Below are positions 35,739 to 44,878 of a stretch of 64,000 nt of DNA, one piece after another (within the stretch, counting starts at the first letter, position 1; every line of letters starts with the position of its first letter). A program made the translations under genes and the position numbers. Location of the stretch: positions 1,736,001 through 1,800,000 of the forward strand of contig NZ_CP007145.1 in assembly GCF_000576555.1 (NCBI RefSeq), read 5' to 3'. Source of the DNA: Hymenobacter swuensis DY53 (GTDB taxonomy: Bacteria; Bacteroidota; Bacteroidia; Cytophagales; Hymenobacteraceae). The notes beneath the pieces were generated by a model. It saw only the letters and a program-made list of their open reading frames with translations, searched no databases and was not told the DNA's origin.

Positions 35739-37604
35739 TCAGCGGCGGGTGGAGTTTTTCGGCAACCGGTAGCCGAACCGCAAACCGATCTGCTGCTGGT
35801 TGGGATTGCCCAGCGTAACAAAACTGCTGGCCTGCCACTGCGGCGTGAGGTTGCCCCGTGCTTCCAGAAACCCTGACCACCGGCTCTGGCCTTCGGCAAT
35901 ATCGTAGTCCCTGGCCCGGGCTGCGCCGCCTACCACCTGCCAGCGCGTACCGCCGAAGCCGGTGCCCAGTCCCAGCCGGTGTTGGGGGTTGGCCGATCCG
36001 TAGCCCAGAAAGTTGTAGTCGGCAATGGCAAACAACTGGGGCCGGGGCCCTACCCGCAACGACGCCTGGCCATCCAGCATGCTTGGCTCGTCGCCATAGT
36101 AAATCCGGTGAAACCCTAAGTTGCCAGCCATCACGCCCACGCCCACGCCCAACCATTTGCGGTCCAGCTGCGCATAGGGGTTAAAGGAGATGAGTAAGTT
36201 GTCCGGCCGGTAGTCAAGTTGATAGATAAGGCTGTCGGAAGTTGGCTGCTGATGATCGACGCCGGCATGCAGCCGAATGCCCCAGGTGACCTCGGCCTTG
36301 TGGACGCGGCCATTTACGTCGGTGCCCGGGAGACGGGTGTGGGTGTAGTCGAGTGTGCCGGTGGTGTAGCGGTGGCGGTACTCCTGCAACTGCGAGGCTC
36401 CCCCGCAGCCCCCGCCGGTATTTTGCTGCCGCTGAAACGAGCCCGTGCTAAACCCGGCGCTGATGGTGCTGTACGACTCGGCCGCGCCCACTGAATCAAC
36501 CGGTACCTGGCTGGTTAACACCACTACGCCCGCAACCAGGCAAAATGGCAGGGCCACCCGGGCCGGCTGAAACTGCCGGGCGGAGCCCCGAAGCGCGGTC
36601 CCGGCTTCTAGCACCAGTACGGTAAACAGCAGGGCTTTCATCACCAAGATTTCGGGAAGGCTGAGGGCCGAGCTGCCCAACCAGCCCGTAACCAGCAGCA
36701 GGCCGGCCACGGCCAGCAGGTTTAGGGCCGGCCGGGCTGTCGGGAGCTTCTCGTAGTGCGGATACACGGTAGCCGACTTACGGCGCAGCTGCCACGCCCA
36801 CAGGCCCAACAGCACGGGCACCAGTACCAGTAGTGCCCATTGCAACTCGTTCATTGTCAGGCCGCCGTGCTTATGCAACGTTGCGCCTACCGGCTCACCG
36901 GCTGCGTCCCGCCAGAACTCAATCAGCCAGCGGCCAGCCAGCAGCAGGCCCAGGTGCAGCAGGTTGCGGCTGCCGCCCGGCCAGGGCTTATGCCGCGTGC
37001 ATATCAGCAGCGCCCCCACACCCGCGCACAGCAATAAGGTGTAGAGCTGCGTCGGATGCACCGGTAGAGAATGGGCCGCGCCTGCCGGAATGGCACCTTG
37101 CACAACCTGGGCCACGTAGGGCCAAGTGCCGGGCGCGTACGTGAGGCCCCAGCCCCCGGCCGTGGCCTCCCCGAAACAGCAGCCGGTAAGCACGCAGCCC
37201 ACGCACTGAATGGTCAGGGCCACGCACATGGGCAGGGCAAAGGCGTCGAACATATGCCAGCTGAACCCGAGCGGGCGGCGCAGCAATAGCAGCAGTAGCG
37301 TGCCGCTCACGGCGCCGCCCAGCACCGAGCGGGCTCCGGACACGGGCCAGTGGCCGGTCGTCAGCAGCAACTGCCACTCAGGGCCCGAAAAAGCCAGCAG
37401 CTTGGTGCCCAGAATGAAGGCGAGGGAGGAGCAGGCCAGCACCACCAGCCAGGAGCGCATGGGGTAGCCGCGCCGCCAGCCTTCCCGCAGTAGCAGTAGC
37501 AGGTTCAGGCCAAACGCCAGCACGTAGAAAGAGGTATAATAGTCGTAGCCTGCATCGGCCGGCACGGCCCACGAAAGCGGCACGGTAAGTAACGGGTAGC
37601 TCAT
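35739..37604 (-). CDS. Lgt-like integral membrane protein fused to a C-terminal beta-rich domain
   Basis: The product has 621 residues from ATG 37604. Residues about 1-280 resemble prolipoprotein diacylglyceryl transferase: several membrane helices, GGAVSG, CVGCVLTGCCFGEATAGGWGLTY, LPVHPTQLY and GRWLIEFWRD. However, the essential GRIGN/GRIGC-type Arg is replaced (QCVGC), and no His precedes the GG motif. Further hydrophobic helices follow (about 255-395). Residues about 400-621 are non-hydrophobic, rich in Gly, Tyr and alternating polar/apolar stretches (YTTGTLDYTHTRL, VGVGVMAGNLGFHRIYYG, GLGTGFGGTRWQVVGG, IGLRFGYRLPK), like outer-membrane beta-barrel strands. Joining inner-membrane helices to such a domain is unusual. 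It may not acylate prolipoproteins, and its function is unknown. Confidence 0.75.
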   Translation of the reverse strand: MSYPLLTVPLSWAVPADAGYDYYTSFYVLAFGLNLLLLLREGWRRGYPMRSWLVVLACSSLAFILGTKLLAFSGPEWQLLLTTGHWPVSGARSVLGGAVSGTLLLLLLRRPLGFSWHMFDAFALPMCVALTIQCVGCVLTGCCFGEATAGGWGLTYAPGTWPYVAQVVQGAIPAGAAHSLPVHPTQLYTLLLCAGVGALLICTRHKPWPGGSRNLLHLGLLLAGRWLIEFWRDAAGEPVGATLHKHGGLTMNELQWALLVLVPVLLGLWAWQLRRKSATVYPHYEKLPTARPALNLLAVAGLLLVTGWLGSSALSLPEILVMKALLFTVLVLEAGTALRGSARQFQPARVALPFCLVAGVVVLTSQVPVDSVGAAESYSTISAGFSTGSFQRQQNTGGGCGGASQLQEYRHRYTTGTLDYTHTRLPGTDVNGRVHKAEVTWGIRLHAGVDHQQPTSDSLIYQLDYRPDNLLISFNPYAQLDRKWLGVGVGVMAGNLGFHRIYYGDEPSMLDGQASLRVGPRPQLFAIADYNFLGYGSANPQHRLGLGTGFGGTRWQVVGGAARARDYDIAEGQSRWSGFLEARGNLTPQWQASSFVTLGNPNQQQIGLRFGYRLPKNSTRR

Positions 37605-38033
37605 ACGCACGAGAGTAAAAAACCAGTTCCTGCCGGGCCGAGGGCACTAAAAAGGCCGCCTCTGCTTCCTCAAAACAAGGGGACAGAAGGCGGCCGAATG
37701 CGCCAATAAAAAACCAGTCAGCTAATGGAGGGCGGTGTGACCCGACACGGAGGAATAGGAGGATGAATAACTGCTGGAAAAGTAGCTTGCTCCCGCGACC
37801 TGCCCTTAACCAGTTTATCTGACTATCAGACTTTGTGCACAAGAATAAACAGTATAAATTATCTGAAATTCAATAGGTTGTATTGTAGTATAAGGGATTT
37901 TGTGGTTTTGTATTATGGCACTGAATGTTTGCCTTAACCACCAGCGGAAGTATGTTTTATAAGCAAAACGTTATTGCCGCGAGTAAGAACGTTCTGCAGT
38001 ATGCCGAACCCGGAAGCGTGGGGTGCCGGACGG
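37605..38033. other. AT-richer intergenic region
   Basis: About 430 bases lie between the Lgt-like gene and the SDR gene, both on the minus strand. The stretch around 37840-37970 is clearly lower in GC than its surroundings. No convincing gene was found; the only structure seen is the hairpin at 37649-37695. Confidence 0.6.
37649..37695 (-). terminator. Hairpin with T-run on the minus strand, 45 bases upstream of the Lgt-like gene
   Basis: On the minus strand GGCCGCCT (37695-37688) pairs with AGGCGGCC (37661-37654) and is followed by TTTTT (37653-37649). It could terminate transcription arriving from the SDR gene or act as a leader attenuator for the Lgt-like gene. The 26-base loop makes it weaker than the other terminators. 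Confidence 0.55.
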
Positions 38034-39548
38034 CTACTTTGGGGCCACCGCTTGTTTGGTGGGGAGCGGGGAGCTAGCAGAAGCCGGCAGCGGCACGGTT
38101 TCGCCGTACTGCACGATGTTCTCAATCATGCCCTTGAAAATGATGAAGTGGAAGGGCACCAGCGAGTACCAGTACAGGCGGCCCAACAGGCCGTGGGGCC
38201 GGAAAGCGGCCAGTTGTTCCAGCGTATGAGAGCCGTCGTCGTGGGGCAGAATGCGGAACTGCAGCCAGGCCTCGCCCGGGAGCTTCATTTCGGCGTAGAG
38301 CAGCAGGCGGCGGCCGGCGCGGTCGGCTACCAGTACGCGCCAGAAGTCGAGCGGGTCGCCGGCGCGCAGGTCGGTGGGGGAGCGGCGGCCCCGGCGCAGG
38401 CCCACGCCACCCACCAGCTTATCGAGCAGCCCCCGGATGCGCCACAGCCAATCGACCTTGTACCAGCCCCGCTCGCCCCCGATACTCCACACATTCTGGA
38501 GTACTTCGCGGGGCGGGCGGGTGAAACGCAGCGTCTGGCGGTCAGTGAGTAAGCCGTGCTGCGGAATCTGGATGTGGTCCATATAGTTGCGGGGCATCAC
38601 GCCGCTGCTCAGGGCGTCGCTCCAACTGCTGACCACCTCGTTCTGCTCGATGCGCTGGAAGGCCAGTTCCACGGCGGCACGGTAGGGCATGCAGATATGC
38701 GGTACGGCCTCGCCAATGCTGCGGCGTGGGTCGGCCACGGTATCGTTGCGCAGGCTTTCCACCAAGCTCTGGGCCAGGGAGAAGGTAGTGCTGGTAACCA
38801 GATACAGCCACCACGACGACAGTCGGGGCGTGAGCACCGGCACTGTCACGATGTAGCGCTTGAGCCCGCGTGCGGCCGCTAGCTCCAGCAGCATTTCGCG
38901 GTAGGTCAGCACATCGGGCCCGCCAATATCAAACGACTGGCCCAGGCAGGCCGGGTTATTGAGCACCGTGGTGAGGTAGTGCATCACGTCCCGAATGCCA
39001 ATGGGCTGGCAGCGCGAGTTCAGCCAGCGCGGCGTCACCATCACGGGCAGCTTCTCCACCAAATCCCGGATAATCTCAAAGGAAGCTGACCCCGACCCGA
39101 TGATAATACTGGCCCGCAGCACCGTCAGCTGGGCTTTCGAGGTTTTGCGCAATACTTTCTCTACGGCCTTGCGGGAGCGGAGGTGCACGCTCAGGGCTCG
39201 GTCGTTGGCAATGCCGGAAAGATAGATGACTTGCCGGCAGCGGGTACGGTTGAGGTAATGCGCAAAGTGCTGCGCCGACTCCTGCTCCAGCCGGAAAAAG
39301 TCCTTATCGTGGCCGCTCATGGAATGCACCAGGTAGTAGGCCACGTCAACATCCAGGGGGAGGTCGGTCAGGGAGTCGGGCTTGAGCAGGTCACCTTCCG
39401 CTACCACAATACGGTTGCGTAAGCCGGCCGGGAGCTCGAAGCGGCGGGCGTCGCGCACGAGGCAGGTAACGTGGTGGCCGGCCTCCACCAGCAGCGGTAG
39501 CAGGCGCTGGCCAATGTAGCCCGTGGCTCCGGTGAGCAGAATGTTCAT
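38034..39548 (-). CDS. NAD(P)-dependent SDR (YbjT/NmrA-like) with C-terminal DUF2867 domain
   Basis: The 504-residue product begins MNILLTGATGYIGQRLLPLL, an atypical-SDR Rossmann motif (TGATGYIG). DVAYYLVHSMSG and VIYLSGIANDR follow, with the IIGSGSASFEIIRDLVEKLPVMVTPRW region typical of complex-I-NDUFA9-like SDRs. Residues about 330-490 are a DUF2867-type domain: WSIGGERGWYKVDWLWRIRGLLDKLVGGVGLRRGR, DPLDFWRVL, and ending GLLGRLYWYSLVPFHFIIFKGMIENI. The last resembles a START/SRPBCC-like fold. Substrate is unknown, and the Tyr-x3-Lys catalytic pair is not evident. Neighbours give no clue. Confidence 0.85.
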   Translation of the reverse strand: MNILLTGATGYIGQRLLPLLVEAGHHVTCLVRDARRFELPAGLRNRIVVAEGDLLKPDSLTDLPLDVDVAYYLVHSMSGHDKDFFRLEQESAQHFAHYLNRTRCRQVIYLSGIANDRALSVHLRSRKAVEKVLRKTSKAQLTVLRASIIIGSGSASFEIIRDLVEKLPVMVTPRWLNSRCQPIGIRDVMHYLTTVLNNPACLGQSFDIGGPDVLTYREMLLELAAARGLKRYIVTVPVLTPRLSSWWLYLVTSTTFSLAQSLVESLRNDTVADPRRSIGEAVPHICMPYRAAVELAFQRIEQNEVVSSWSDALSSGVMPRNYMDHIQIPQHGLLTDRQTLRFTRPPREVLQNVWSIGGERGWYKVDWLWRIRGLLDKLVGGVGLRRGRRSPTDLRAGDPLDFWRVLVADRAGRRLLLYAEMKLPGEAWLQFRILPHDDGSHTLEQLAAFRPHGLLGRLYWYSLVPFHFIIFKGMIENIVQYGETVPLPASASSPLPTKQAVAPK

Positions 39549-39660
39549 GGCAGCAGCGTTAGAAGGATTGCTTCTTATCTAACTGCTTTGCGGAAGGGAA
39601 GTTGCCGGGCGGTGTTTGGGCAGCGTGAATGATTAGTGCAAACGGGTAACACCGACAAAG

Positions 39661-39732
39661 CCATCATGCTTCGACTATGCCTCCGGGACTATGCCTCCGG
39701 GACTATGCCTCCGGCTTCGCTCAGCATGACGG
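39661..39732. repeat. Type B fragment with three 14-bp tandem repeats
   Basis: Three exact copies of GACTATGCCTCCGG (39673-39686, 39687-39700, 39701-39714) sit between CATCATGCTTC and CTTCGCTCAGCATGACGG. This looks like a type B right arm with an internal unit amplified by slippage. Confidence 0.8.
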
Positions 39733-39750
39733 GCTAGCTGCGCTACTGGT

Positions 39751-40350
39751 CTACCGTCTCGGGCGTTTGCGGCGGATGCGGGCCAGCCGCTCCCGCTCCG
39801 CCTTGCGCTCCGCCCGCATGAGCAGGCGCTCCTCTAGGCGACCCATGAGCTGGCGGCGCACAAAATGGGCCAGGTCGGAGAGAGGCACAAGCTTGGTGGT
39901 GCGCAGAAAGCTGAGGATGTCGCGACGGCGCAGGGTGCTCACGCCGGGCAGGCCCCGGGCCAGCAGGTACTGCTTGATTTCCGTCACCCGCAGCAGGCCG
40001 GCCACGGCGGGCCGCTCCACGGTAGCATTGTAACGGGCCGGACGGTGCAGCGTCAGGCCGGCCTCGGAGGCCACCAGCACGCCCACCCACTCAGGCAACT
40101 GGGGCAGGAGTTTGGGGAGGTGCTTCTCCGTAATGACGAAGGTGACAAAGTCATACGCCTGGCTGTAGCAGGGCAGCTGCCGGGCCACCCGCTGCAGCGT
40201 GTCCTGGTCGCCCTTCAGCTCATAGCCGTGCATGAACTGCTCCGTGATGTGCACCACATCGGCGCGGGTGGTGCCAGTGGGCAGCTCGTCCACGTACACG
40301 CCGCCCAGCAGCAGCGGATAGAGCAGGACGCGGATGTCGGGGTCGTTCAT
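39751..40350 (-). CDS. sce7726-family protein
   Basis: The 199-residue product shows DIRVLLYPLLLGGVYVDELPTGTTRADVVHIT, then HGYELKGDQDTLQRVARQLPCYSQAYDFVTFVITEKHL and LLPQLPEWVGVLVAS. This is the pattern of the sce7726 family, which looks like a PD-(D/E)xK nuclease fold. The E-L-K of GYELKGD and the preceding acidic residue are the putative metal site. The C-terminus is strongly basic (RAERKAERERLARIRRKRPRR), suggesting nucleic-acid binding. Family function is uncharacterised, and a DNA-processing role is inference. No phage or toxin genes are nearby. Confidence 0.75.
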   Translation of the reverse strand: MNDPDIRVLLYPLLLGGVYVDELPTGTTRADVVHITEQFMHGYELKGDQDTLQRVARQLPCYSQAYDFVTFVITEKHLPKLLPQLPEWVGVLVASEAGLTLHRPARYNATVERPAVAGLLRVTEIKQYLLARGLPGVSTLRRRDILSFLRTTKLVPLSDLAHFVRRQLMGRLEERLLMRAERKAERERLARIRRKRPRR

Positions 40351-40428
40351 GAAAATGGGTTACCGCAGCGGCAGCAGCAAAGTTCGCCAGAACCGGGCAA
40401 CAACGCTACCCATTCAGTACATTCAGGA

Positions 40429-40635
40429 ATGAACAACAGGATTGGTCGTTATCAGCTGGCGCCTATTTTCTATGCAGGCCTCGTGTGGGTGTGTATTGGG
40501 TTATTTGGCAAGCACCAAACTGCCTTTCTCATCCTCGGGCTGTTGTTTATGGTCATGGGCCTGAAGCGGGTAGAAGCGGCCGCACCGGAGCCAGAGCCGT
40601 CCGATGGCCCTGAGAGTAAACCGGAAAGCGACTAG
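40429..40635 (+). CDS. Small two-helix membrane protein, unknown function
   Basis: The 68-residue product from ATG 40429 has two hydrophobic segments (APIFYAGLVWVCIGLFG and TAFLILGLLFMVMGL) joined by a short basic/polar loop. An acidic Pro/Glu-rich tail (AAAPEPEPSDGPESKPESD) follows. It diverges from the sce7726-family gene by 78 bases and ends 58 bases before the glycosyltransferase. Similar small proteins are common in Bacteroidota, but no family was recognised. Confidence 0.6.
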   Translation: MNNRIGRYQLAPIFYAGLVWVCIGLFGKHQTAFLILGLLFMVMGLKRVEAAAPEPEPSDGPESKPESD

Positions 40636-40693
40636 CGGGGCTTTGTGGCTACCTTCGCGGCAGATTTTTTCTTTGCCGCTGATTTCTGCCCCT

Positions 40694-42346
40694 ATGCCGT
40701 TTCCCATGACCTCCCGCCGCTGGCTCTGGATTTTTGTACTGGTACTAGGGGCCGCGTTTCTGGTGCAGCTGGGCAGCTGGGGGCCGCTGGAAAGCAGCGA
40801 GGCCCGCTACGCCGAAATCGGACGGGAAATGCTGACGGGTCAGGACTGGCTGCACCCGCAGCTGCTGGGCATCTACCATTTTCACAAGCCCCCGCTCACC
40901 TACTGGCTCACGGCCGCCGGCCTGGGTTTGTTTGGCGAGAATACGCTGGGCGTGCGCCTGCTGCCGGTGCTGGCCGTGCTGCTGCAGGTGGTGCTGGTGT
41001 ATGGGCTGGGGCTGCTGTTGTTCCGCCAGGACCGGGCCCGGGCGCTAGCGGCCGCCGTCATTTACGGCACGCTGCCGGTGGTGCTCATTTCGGCCCTCAA
41101 CGTCACCACCGACGCCTATTTGGCCACGCTGGAGCTGGCGGCGGCCTACGGCATTCTGCGCTATTACCACCAGGGCGGGACACGCTGGCTGTACCTGTTC
41201 TGGGTGGGACTGGGGTTGGCCTTTCTCACCAAAGGCCCTGTGGGCTTCATCCTGCCGCTGATGGTGGTGATTGGGCACTACTTCCGGCAGGGGCAGGCCA
41301 AGCGGCCGTTCACGGTGCACCACGCGCTGGGCTTCGGGCTGTTTGTGGTGGTAGGGCTGAGCTGGTATCTGTACCTGATGGCGGAAAATCCGGCTTTCGT
41401 GCGCTATTTTCTGGTGGAGCACACTGTGGAGCGGTTTGCCAACGCGGCCACTTTTAATCGGGCCAAGCCGTGGTGGTTTTACCTAGTGCTGGCCCCGGCT
41501 ACCAGCCTGCCCTGGGCGGTGGCGCTGGTGGTGCGGGCCGTGCGCACGCCCTGGAACTCGGTACCGCGCGAGTGGCGCAACGTGCTTATCTTTTGGGTAC
41601 TGCTGCCGCTGCTGTTCTTCTCCTTGTCCAAATCCAAACTGCTGCTCTACGTGCTGCCCATCTTCCCCGGCGTGGTGCTGCTGACGGTGTACTACCTGGG
41701 CCGCTGTACAGAGGCTATGCTGTTGCGCTGGTACGTGGGCATCGTGGCGTTTTTCGGGCTGTTGCTGGGGAGCCTATGCCTGTTGCCCATTCTGAGCACG
41801 GTGCTGCCGCTGGGCTTGGAGGTGAAGCCGCTTACGGCTGCGTGGCCGGCGGCGGGCGTGGTGGCGCTGGTGCTCACCCTCACCCTCTGGAACCAGGTGC
41901 GCATTGCGCCCCGCCTGCTGGTAGCTACCACGCTGTTCACGGTGTTTCTGCTGCTCGCGGCCAAGCCCATCATGCAGCAGAATGAGCTGAATTTCAACGG
42001 GAGCCGCCCACTGGCCGGGTTCATCCGGGAGCAGCAGCTCACGGGTCGGCCGCTGCTTGTGTATAACGAGCTGTTGCCGTCCCTGGCCTTCGAGTTGGGG
42101 CAGATTCCGGTGTCCTTGTTCGATGGCAATGCCAGCCTCCAGCGCGAAACCCAGTTCCAGACCAATGACGCCTGGCGGCGGCAGTTGCTCAACCTCCAGG
42201 ACCCTCAGCAAGAACCAGCCTTGGGCGCGCTGCTGCTCCAGCGGCCCGTACTGCTCACCAAAGGCGAACTGCTCCCTGAGCGCCGATGGATGTTGCGCTA
42301 TTTCACCCACGCCCAGCAGCTAGGCAAGTGGACAGTGCGCTGGTAG
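40694..42346 (+). CDS. GT39/ArnT-like lipid-linked sugar glycosyltransferase
   Basis: The product has 550 residues from ATG 40694; ATG 40706 is also plausible. The first periplasmic loop has WGPLESSEARYAEIGREM, where acidic residues replace the DE motif of this GT-C class. HKPPLTYWLTAAGLGLFGENTLGVRLLPVLA follows. About 10-12 transmembrane helices follow, with FLTKGPVGFILPLMVVIGHYF and a soluble C-terminal tail (about 440-550). ArnT/PMT-like enzymes transfer sugars from polyprenyl phosphate donors to lipid A, lipids or proteins on the periplasmic side. The acceptor cannot be told, and no arn or O-antigen genes are adjacent. Confidence 0.85.
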   Translation: MPFPMTSRRWLWIFVLVLGAAFLVQLGSWGPLESSEARYAEIGREMLTGQDWLHPQLLGIYHFHKPPLTYWLTAAGLGLFGENTLGVRLLPVLAVLLQVVLVYGLGLLLFRQDRARALAAAVIYGTLPVVLISALNVTTDAYLATLELAAAYGILRYYHQGGTRWLYLFWVGLGLAFLTKGPVGFILPLMVVIGHYFRQGQAKRPFTVHHALGFGLFVVVGLSWYLYLMAENPAFVRYFLVEHTVERFANAATFNRAKPWWFYLVLAPATSLPWAVALVVRAVRTPWNSVPREWRNVLIFWVLLPLLFFSLSKSKLLLYVLPIFPGVVLLTVYYLGRCTEAMLLRWYVGIVAFFGLLLGSLCLLPILSTVLPLGLEVKPLTAAWPAAGVVALVLTLTLWNQVRIAPRLLVATTLFTVFLLLAAKPIMQQNELNFNGSRPLAGFIREQQLTGRPLLVYNELLPSLAFELGQIPVSLFDGNASLQRETQFQTNDAWRRQLLNLQDPQQEPALGALLLQRPVLLTKGELLPERRWMLRYFTHAQQLGKWTVRW

Positions 42347-42438
42347 GCTCCGCGCCTGGAAAGCAAACCCGGTAGATAAACGGGATATTTGCGGGGCATG
42401 CATACCGCTACCTTGCTGCGGCCAGACCACCCACACCT

Positions 42439-44286
42439 ATGCGCCTGCTTCTCGTTCTTGCCGCTCTACTTTCTCTGTTGACTTTGCCGGTCCATGGCGC
42501 AGCGCAACCAATAGCAGCTGAAGTAGTAGCCGTGGACGTGTTGCCCGACCGCAACTACTCCTGGCCGCAGATCCGCACTGACACTGCCCTGACGTTCCGG
42601 CCCGCCGACTCGCTACGGACGGCGCAGGCCCGCCGCTTCTGGCTGCGGCTGACGATGCGCAACCCCAGCCGCTACACCGCCGCCACCCGGCTCACGGTAC
42701 TCCCCAACCTTGCCAACACCCTCTTCTACTTCGACGAGGACGCCCGCGCCTGGCAGGTCCGGCCCATGAGCGTGACCCTGGTGAACTGGTGGCCGCTGCG
42801 GCTGCGTGGGGGCGCTACCACTACCTGCTACGTGCGGTTAGATCTGCCGGCGGGGGCCGCGCTGCCCCGTACCATCGGGCTGCGGGTGCTCCTGGAACCG
42901 GCCGAAGCAGTGCAGGCCACCGACCGGCTGCACAGCGCGGTCTGGGCTGCGTCGTTGGCGGTGCTGCTGTTGCTGTTGCTGGCTAGTCTGCACGCGTATG
43001 GCCGCTGGCGCGACCGGGCCACTTGGTACTACCTGTGGGCGCAGGTGGGAGCAGCACTGTACATCACGGCCCTTCAGGGCTGGCTCCGGGAGCTGTTGCC
43101 GGCCCCCTTGTTCAGTATGCTGGTGCGACCCAACGGCGTCGGCTACGCCTACACCCTGAACAACGTGGCCATGCACCTGAGCGTGGTGCTGCTGCTGGTG
43201 GGCATCGGGCAGATGACCCGCGCCTATTTCAGCACGCCCCGGCGGCTGCCCCGCCTGGATGCGGCTTTGCGCTACGCGCTGGGGGGTTACTGCGCGTTTA
43301 CGGTGGTGGTCGTGCTGGTTAACTGCGGCGGCTTTTACCTGGAGTATTACAGCCTGCCGTTCCACAACCTGCTGGCGCTGGGGGTAGTGGGGCTGCTGCT
43401 GGCCATTGCCCTGGTAGCCACCCGCCGCCGCCTGCCCTCGGCCCGGATTTACCTGCTGGCCAACGCGCTGCCGCTGCTGGTCATCCTGCTGGTGGCGGTG
43501 TATAACGTGGTGTTCAGCTTCGACTCCGATACCGATAACCTGCTGCTGCTGCCCAACCTGGCGGTGGTGGCCCACGCACTGTGCTTTGCCGCCGCCCTCA
43601 GCATCCGGCTGCAACAGTTGCAGCGCACCTTGCTGATTACCGAGCGGGAGGCCCAGTCGCTGGCCCTGGATATTCAGCAGAAGGAACTGCGAAACCGGGA
43701 AATCGTGCTCAAGAACAGCCACATCCAGACGGCCCTGCTGGAGATGCGGCGGCGGCAGCAGGCCCGCGACGAGCAGGCCCACCAACTGCACGCCGACCAC
43801 CAGCAGCAGCAGGCCACCAACCAGGAGCTGCAGGAGCAGCTGGAAGCCAACCAGCGCGAGCTGGCCTCTACCTCCCTCTATGTGCAGCAGAAAAATGCCT
43901 TGCTGGCCGAACTGAAGCAGCAGATCCGGGAGCTGAATGCCCAGAGCCCCGCCACGCAAAGCGAGCTGTCGGGTATTAAATCCATTCTGCAGACCAACCT
44001 GTACCTGGATGAGGACTGGGGCCGGTTCAAGCTCCACTTCGAGCAGGTGCATCCGCGCTTCTTCGAGGACTTGCAGGTCCGCTACCCGGCCCTCACCAAG
44101 CACGAGCAGCGGCTGTATTGTTATTTCCACATCAACCTTTCCACCAAGGAAATTGCCGCCCTGCTCAACATCGACCCGGCCAGTGTGCGGCGGGCCAAAA
44201 CCCGGCTCTACAAAAAAATGGCCGCCGCCAACCACGGCCAAGAGCCCTTGGCAACGGAAGCCCCGGAGCCGCCCGCCGGGGAATAG
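42439..44286 (+). CDS. 7TMR-DISM membrane sensor with coiled coil and C-terminal HTH DNA-binding domain
   Basis: The 615-residue product has a signal sequence (MRLLLVLAALLSLLTLPVHG). A periplasmic beta-rich 7TMR-DISMED2-like domain spans about 30-155, with RFWLRLTMRNPSR and TLFYFDEDARAWQV. A seven-helix membrane domain covers about 168-395. A Gln/Glu-rich coiled coil runs about 398-505 (LQRTLLITEREAQSLALDIQQKELRNREIV). The C-terminal LuxR/sigma-like helix-turn-helix is LTKHEQRLYCYFHINLSTKEIAALLNIDPASVRRAKTRLYKKM (about 550-595). It looks like a one-component membrane-tethered transcription factor sensing an extracytoplasmic ligand. It precedes the S74 surface-protein genes in the same direction, and phased TGTCTAC repeats lie just downstream, so it may control those genes (inference). 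Confidence 0.85.
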   Translation: MRLLLVLAALLSLLTLPVHGAAQPIAAEVVAVDVLPDRNYSWPQIRTDTALTFRPADSLRTAQARRFWLRLTMRNPSRYTAATRLTVLPNLANTLFYFDEDARAWQVRPMSVTLVNWWPLRLRGGATTTCYVRLDLPAGAALPRTIGLRVLLEPAEAVQATDRLHSAVWAASLAVLLLLLLASLHAYGRWRDRATWYYLWAQVGAALYITALQGWLRELLPAPLFSMLVRPNGVGYAYTLNNVAMHLSVVLLLVGIGQMTRAYFSTPRRLPRLDAALRYALGGYCAFTVVVVLVNCGGFYLEYYSLPFHNLLALGVVGLLLAIALVATRRRLPSARIYLLANALPLLVILLVAVYNVVFSFDSDTDNLLLLPNLAVVAHALCFAAALSIRLQQLQRTLLITEREAQSLALDIQQKELRNREIVLKNSHIQTALLEMRRRQQARDEQAHQLHADHQQQQATNQELQEQLEANQRELASTSLYVQQKNALLAELKQQIRELNAQSPATQSELSGIKSILQTNLYLDEDWGRFKLHFEQVHPRFFEDLQVRYPALTKHEQRLYCYFHINLSTKEIAALLNIDPASVRRAKTRLYKKMAAANHGQEPLATEAPEPPAGE

Positions 44287-44355
44287 CCCTCAGTCTGGCC
44301 TCTGACCGGACGGAACGAGGAAAAACCCGCCGGGAAAACCGGGTGCGGCCGGGGA

Positions 44356-44416
44356 TGTCTACACTTTGTCTACACCCCGGGTTAGGTAAACTACGTGGCC
44401 CCGGTGGACTTTTGTG
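44356..44416 (+). promoter_or_regulatory. Promoter-like element, copy 1, with phased TGTCTAC repeats
   Basis: TGTCTAC occurs twice with an 11-base period (44356 and 44367). GTTAGG follows, and ACTTTTGTG starts 52 bases from the first repeat. All parts and the spacing are shared with 44879-44939. Here the -7-like box is GACTTTTG, one base off the Bacteroidota TAnnTTTG consensus. Confidence 0.55.
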
Positions 44417-44878
44417 CCGTGGGAATGAACCGGGCTTGCCAGGGCCGTTGCCGCCGCCAGCTGCCCCGCGCGGCCGGCGCTACTGGCACCCCGTAGTCTG
44501 AGGTCGGCCCTCGGCTGCGGGGTGGCTACCGGGGTGCCGCCGCCCCGGCCGTTGCTCATTCCTCCTTCGCAGTCAGTATGCGTTACCTGCTTCCTATGGC
44601 CCAACCGGCGGCCCGGCTTGTTCCCCGGCTTCCCAAAAGAAGTGTTACTCAGTTTGATGTGCCGCCCCTGGCCTGCTGCTACTCCCCATGCTGCCCCTGC
44701 AGGCCCGTCGCGCGGCAGTAAGTACTAGTTCATAAGTAGCCGTATGAACTTCATGCTTCCTCCGGCGTCCGCTTATCGAAGCATGACCGTTTTGGCGTTT
44801 TCAGATGCCGCCTGGCATGCTCCGGCGCGGGCCGGGTGCCGGGAAGGGATGGGGTGAAAGTCAGCTAGTTCTGAAAGC

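Noticed and set aside
39865..40428. In-frame extension that would make the small membrane protein 256 residues long
   Set aside because: The extension is antisense to the sce7726-family gene and reads as its shadow. Only the part from ATG 40429 has membrane-protein character.
44425..44728. Short open frames between the two promoter-like elements
   Set aside because: The frames (23 and 68 codons) are Pro/Ala/Arg-rich, without signal peptide or recognisable domain, and look like chance frames in GC-rich DNA.
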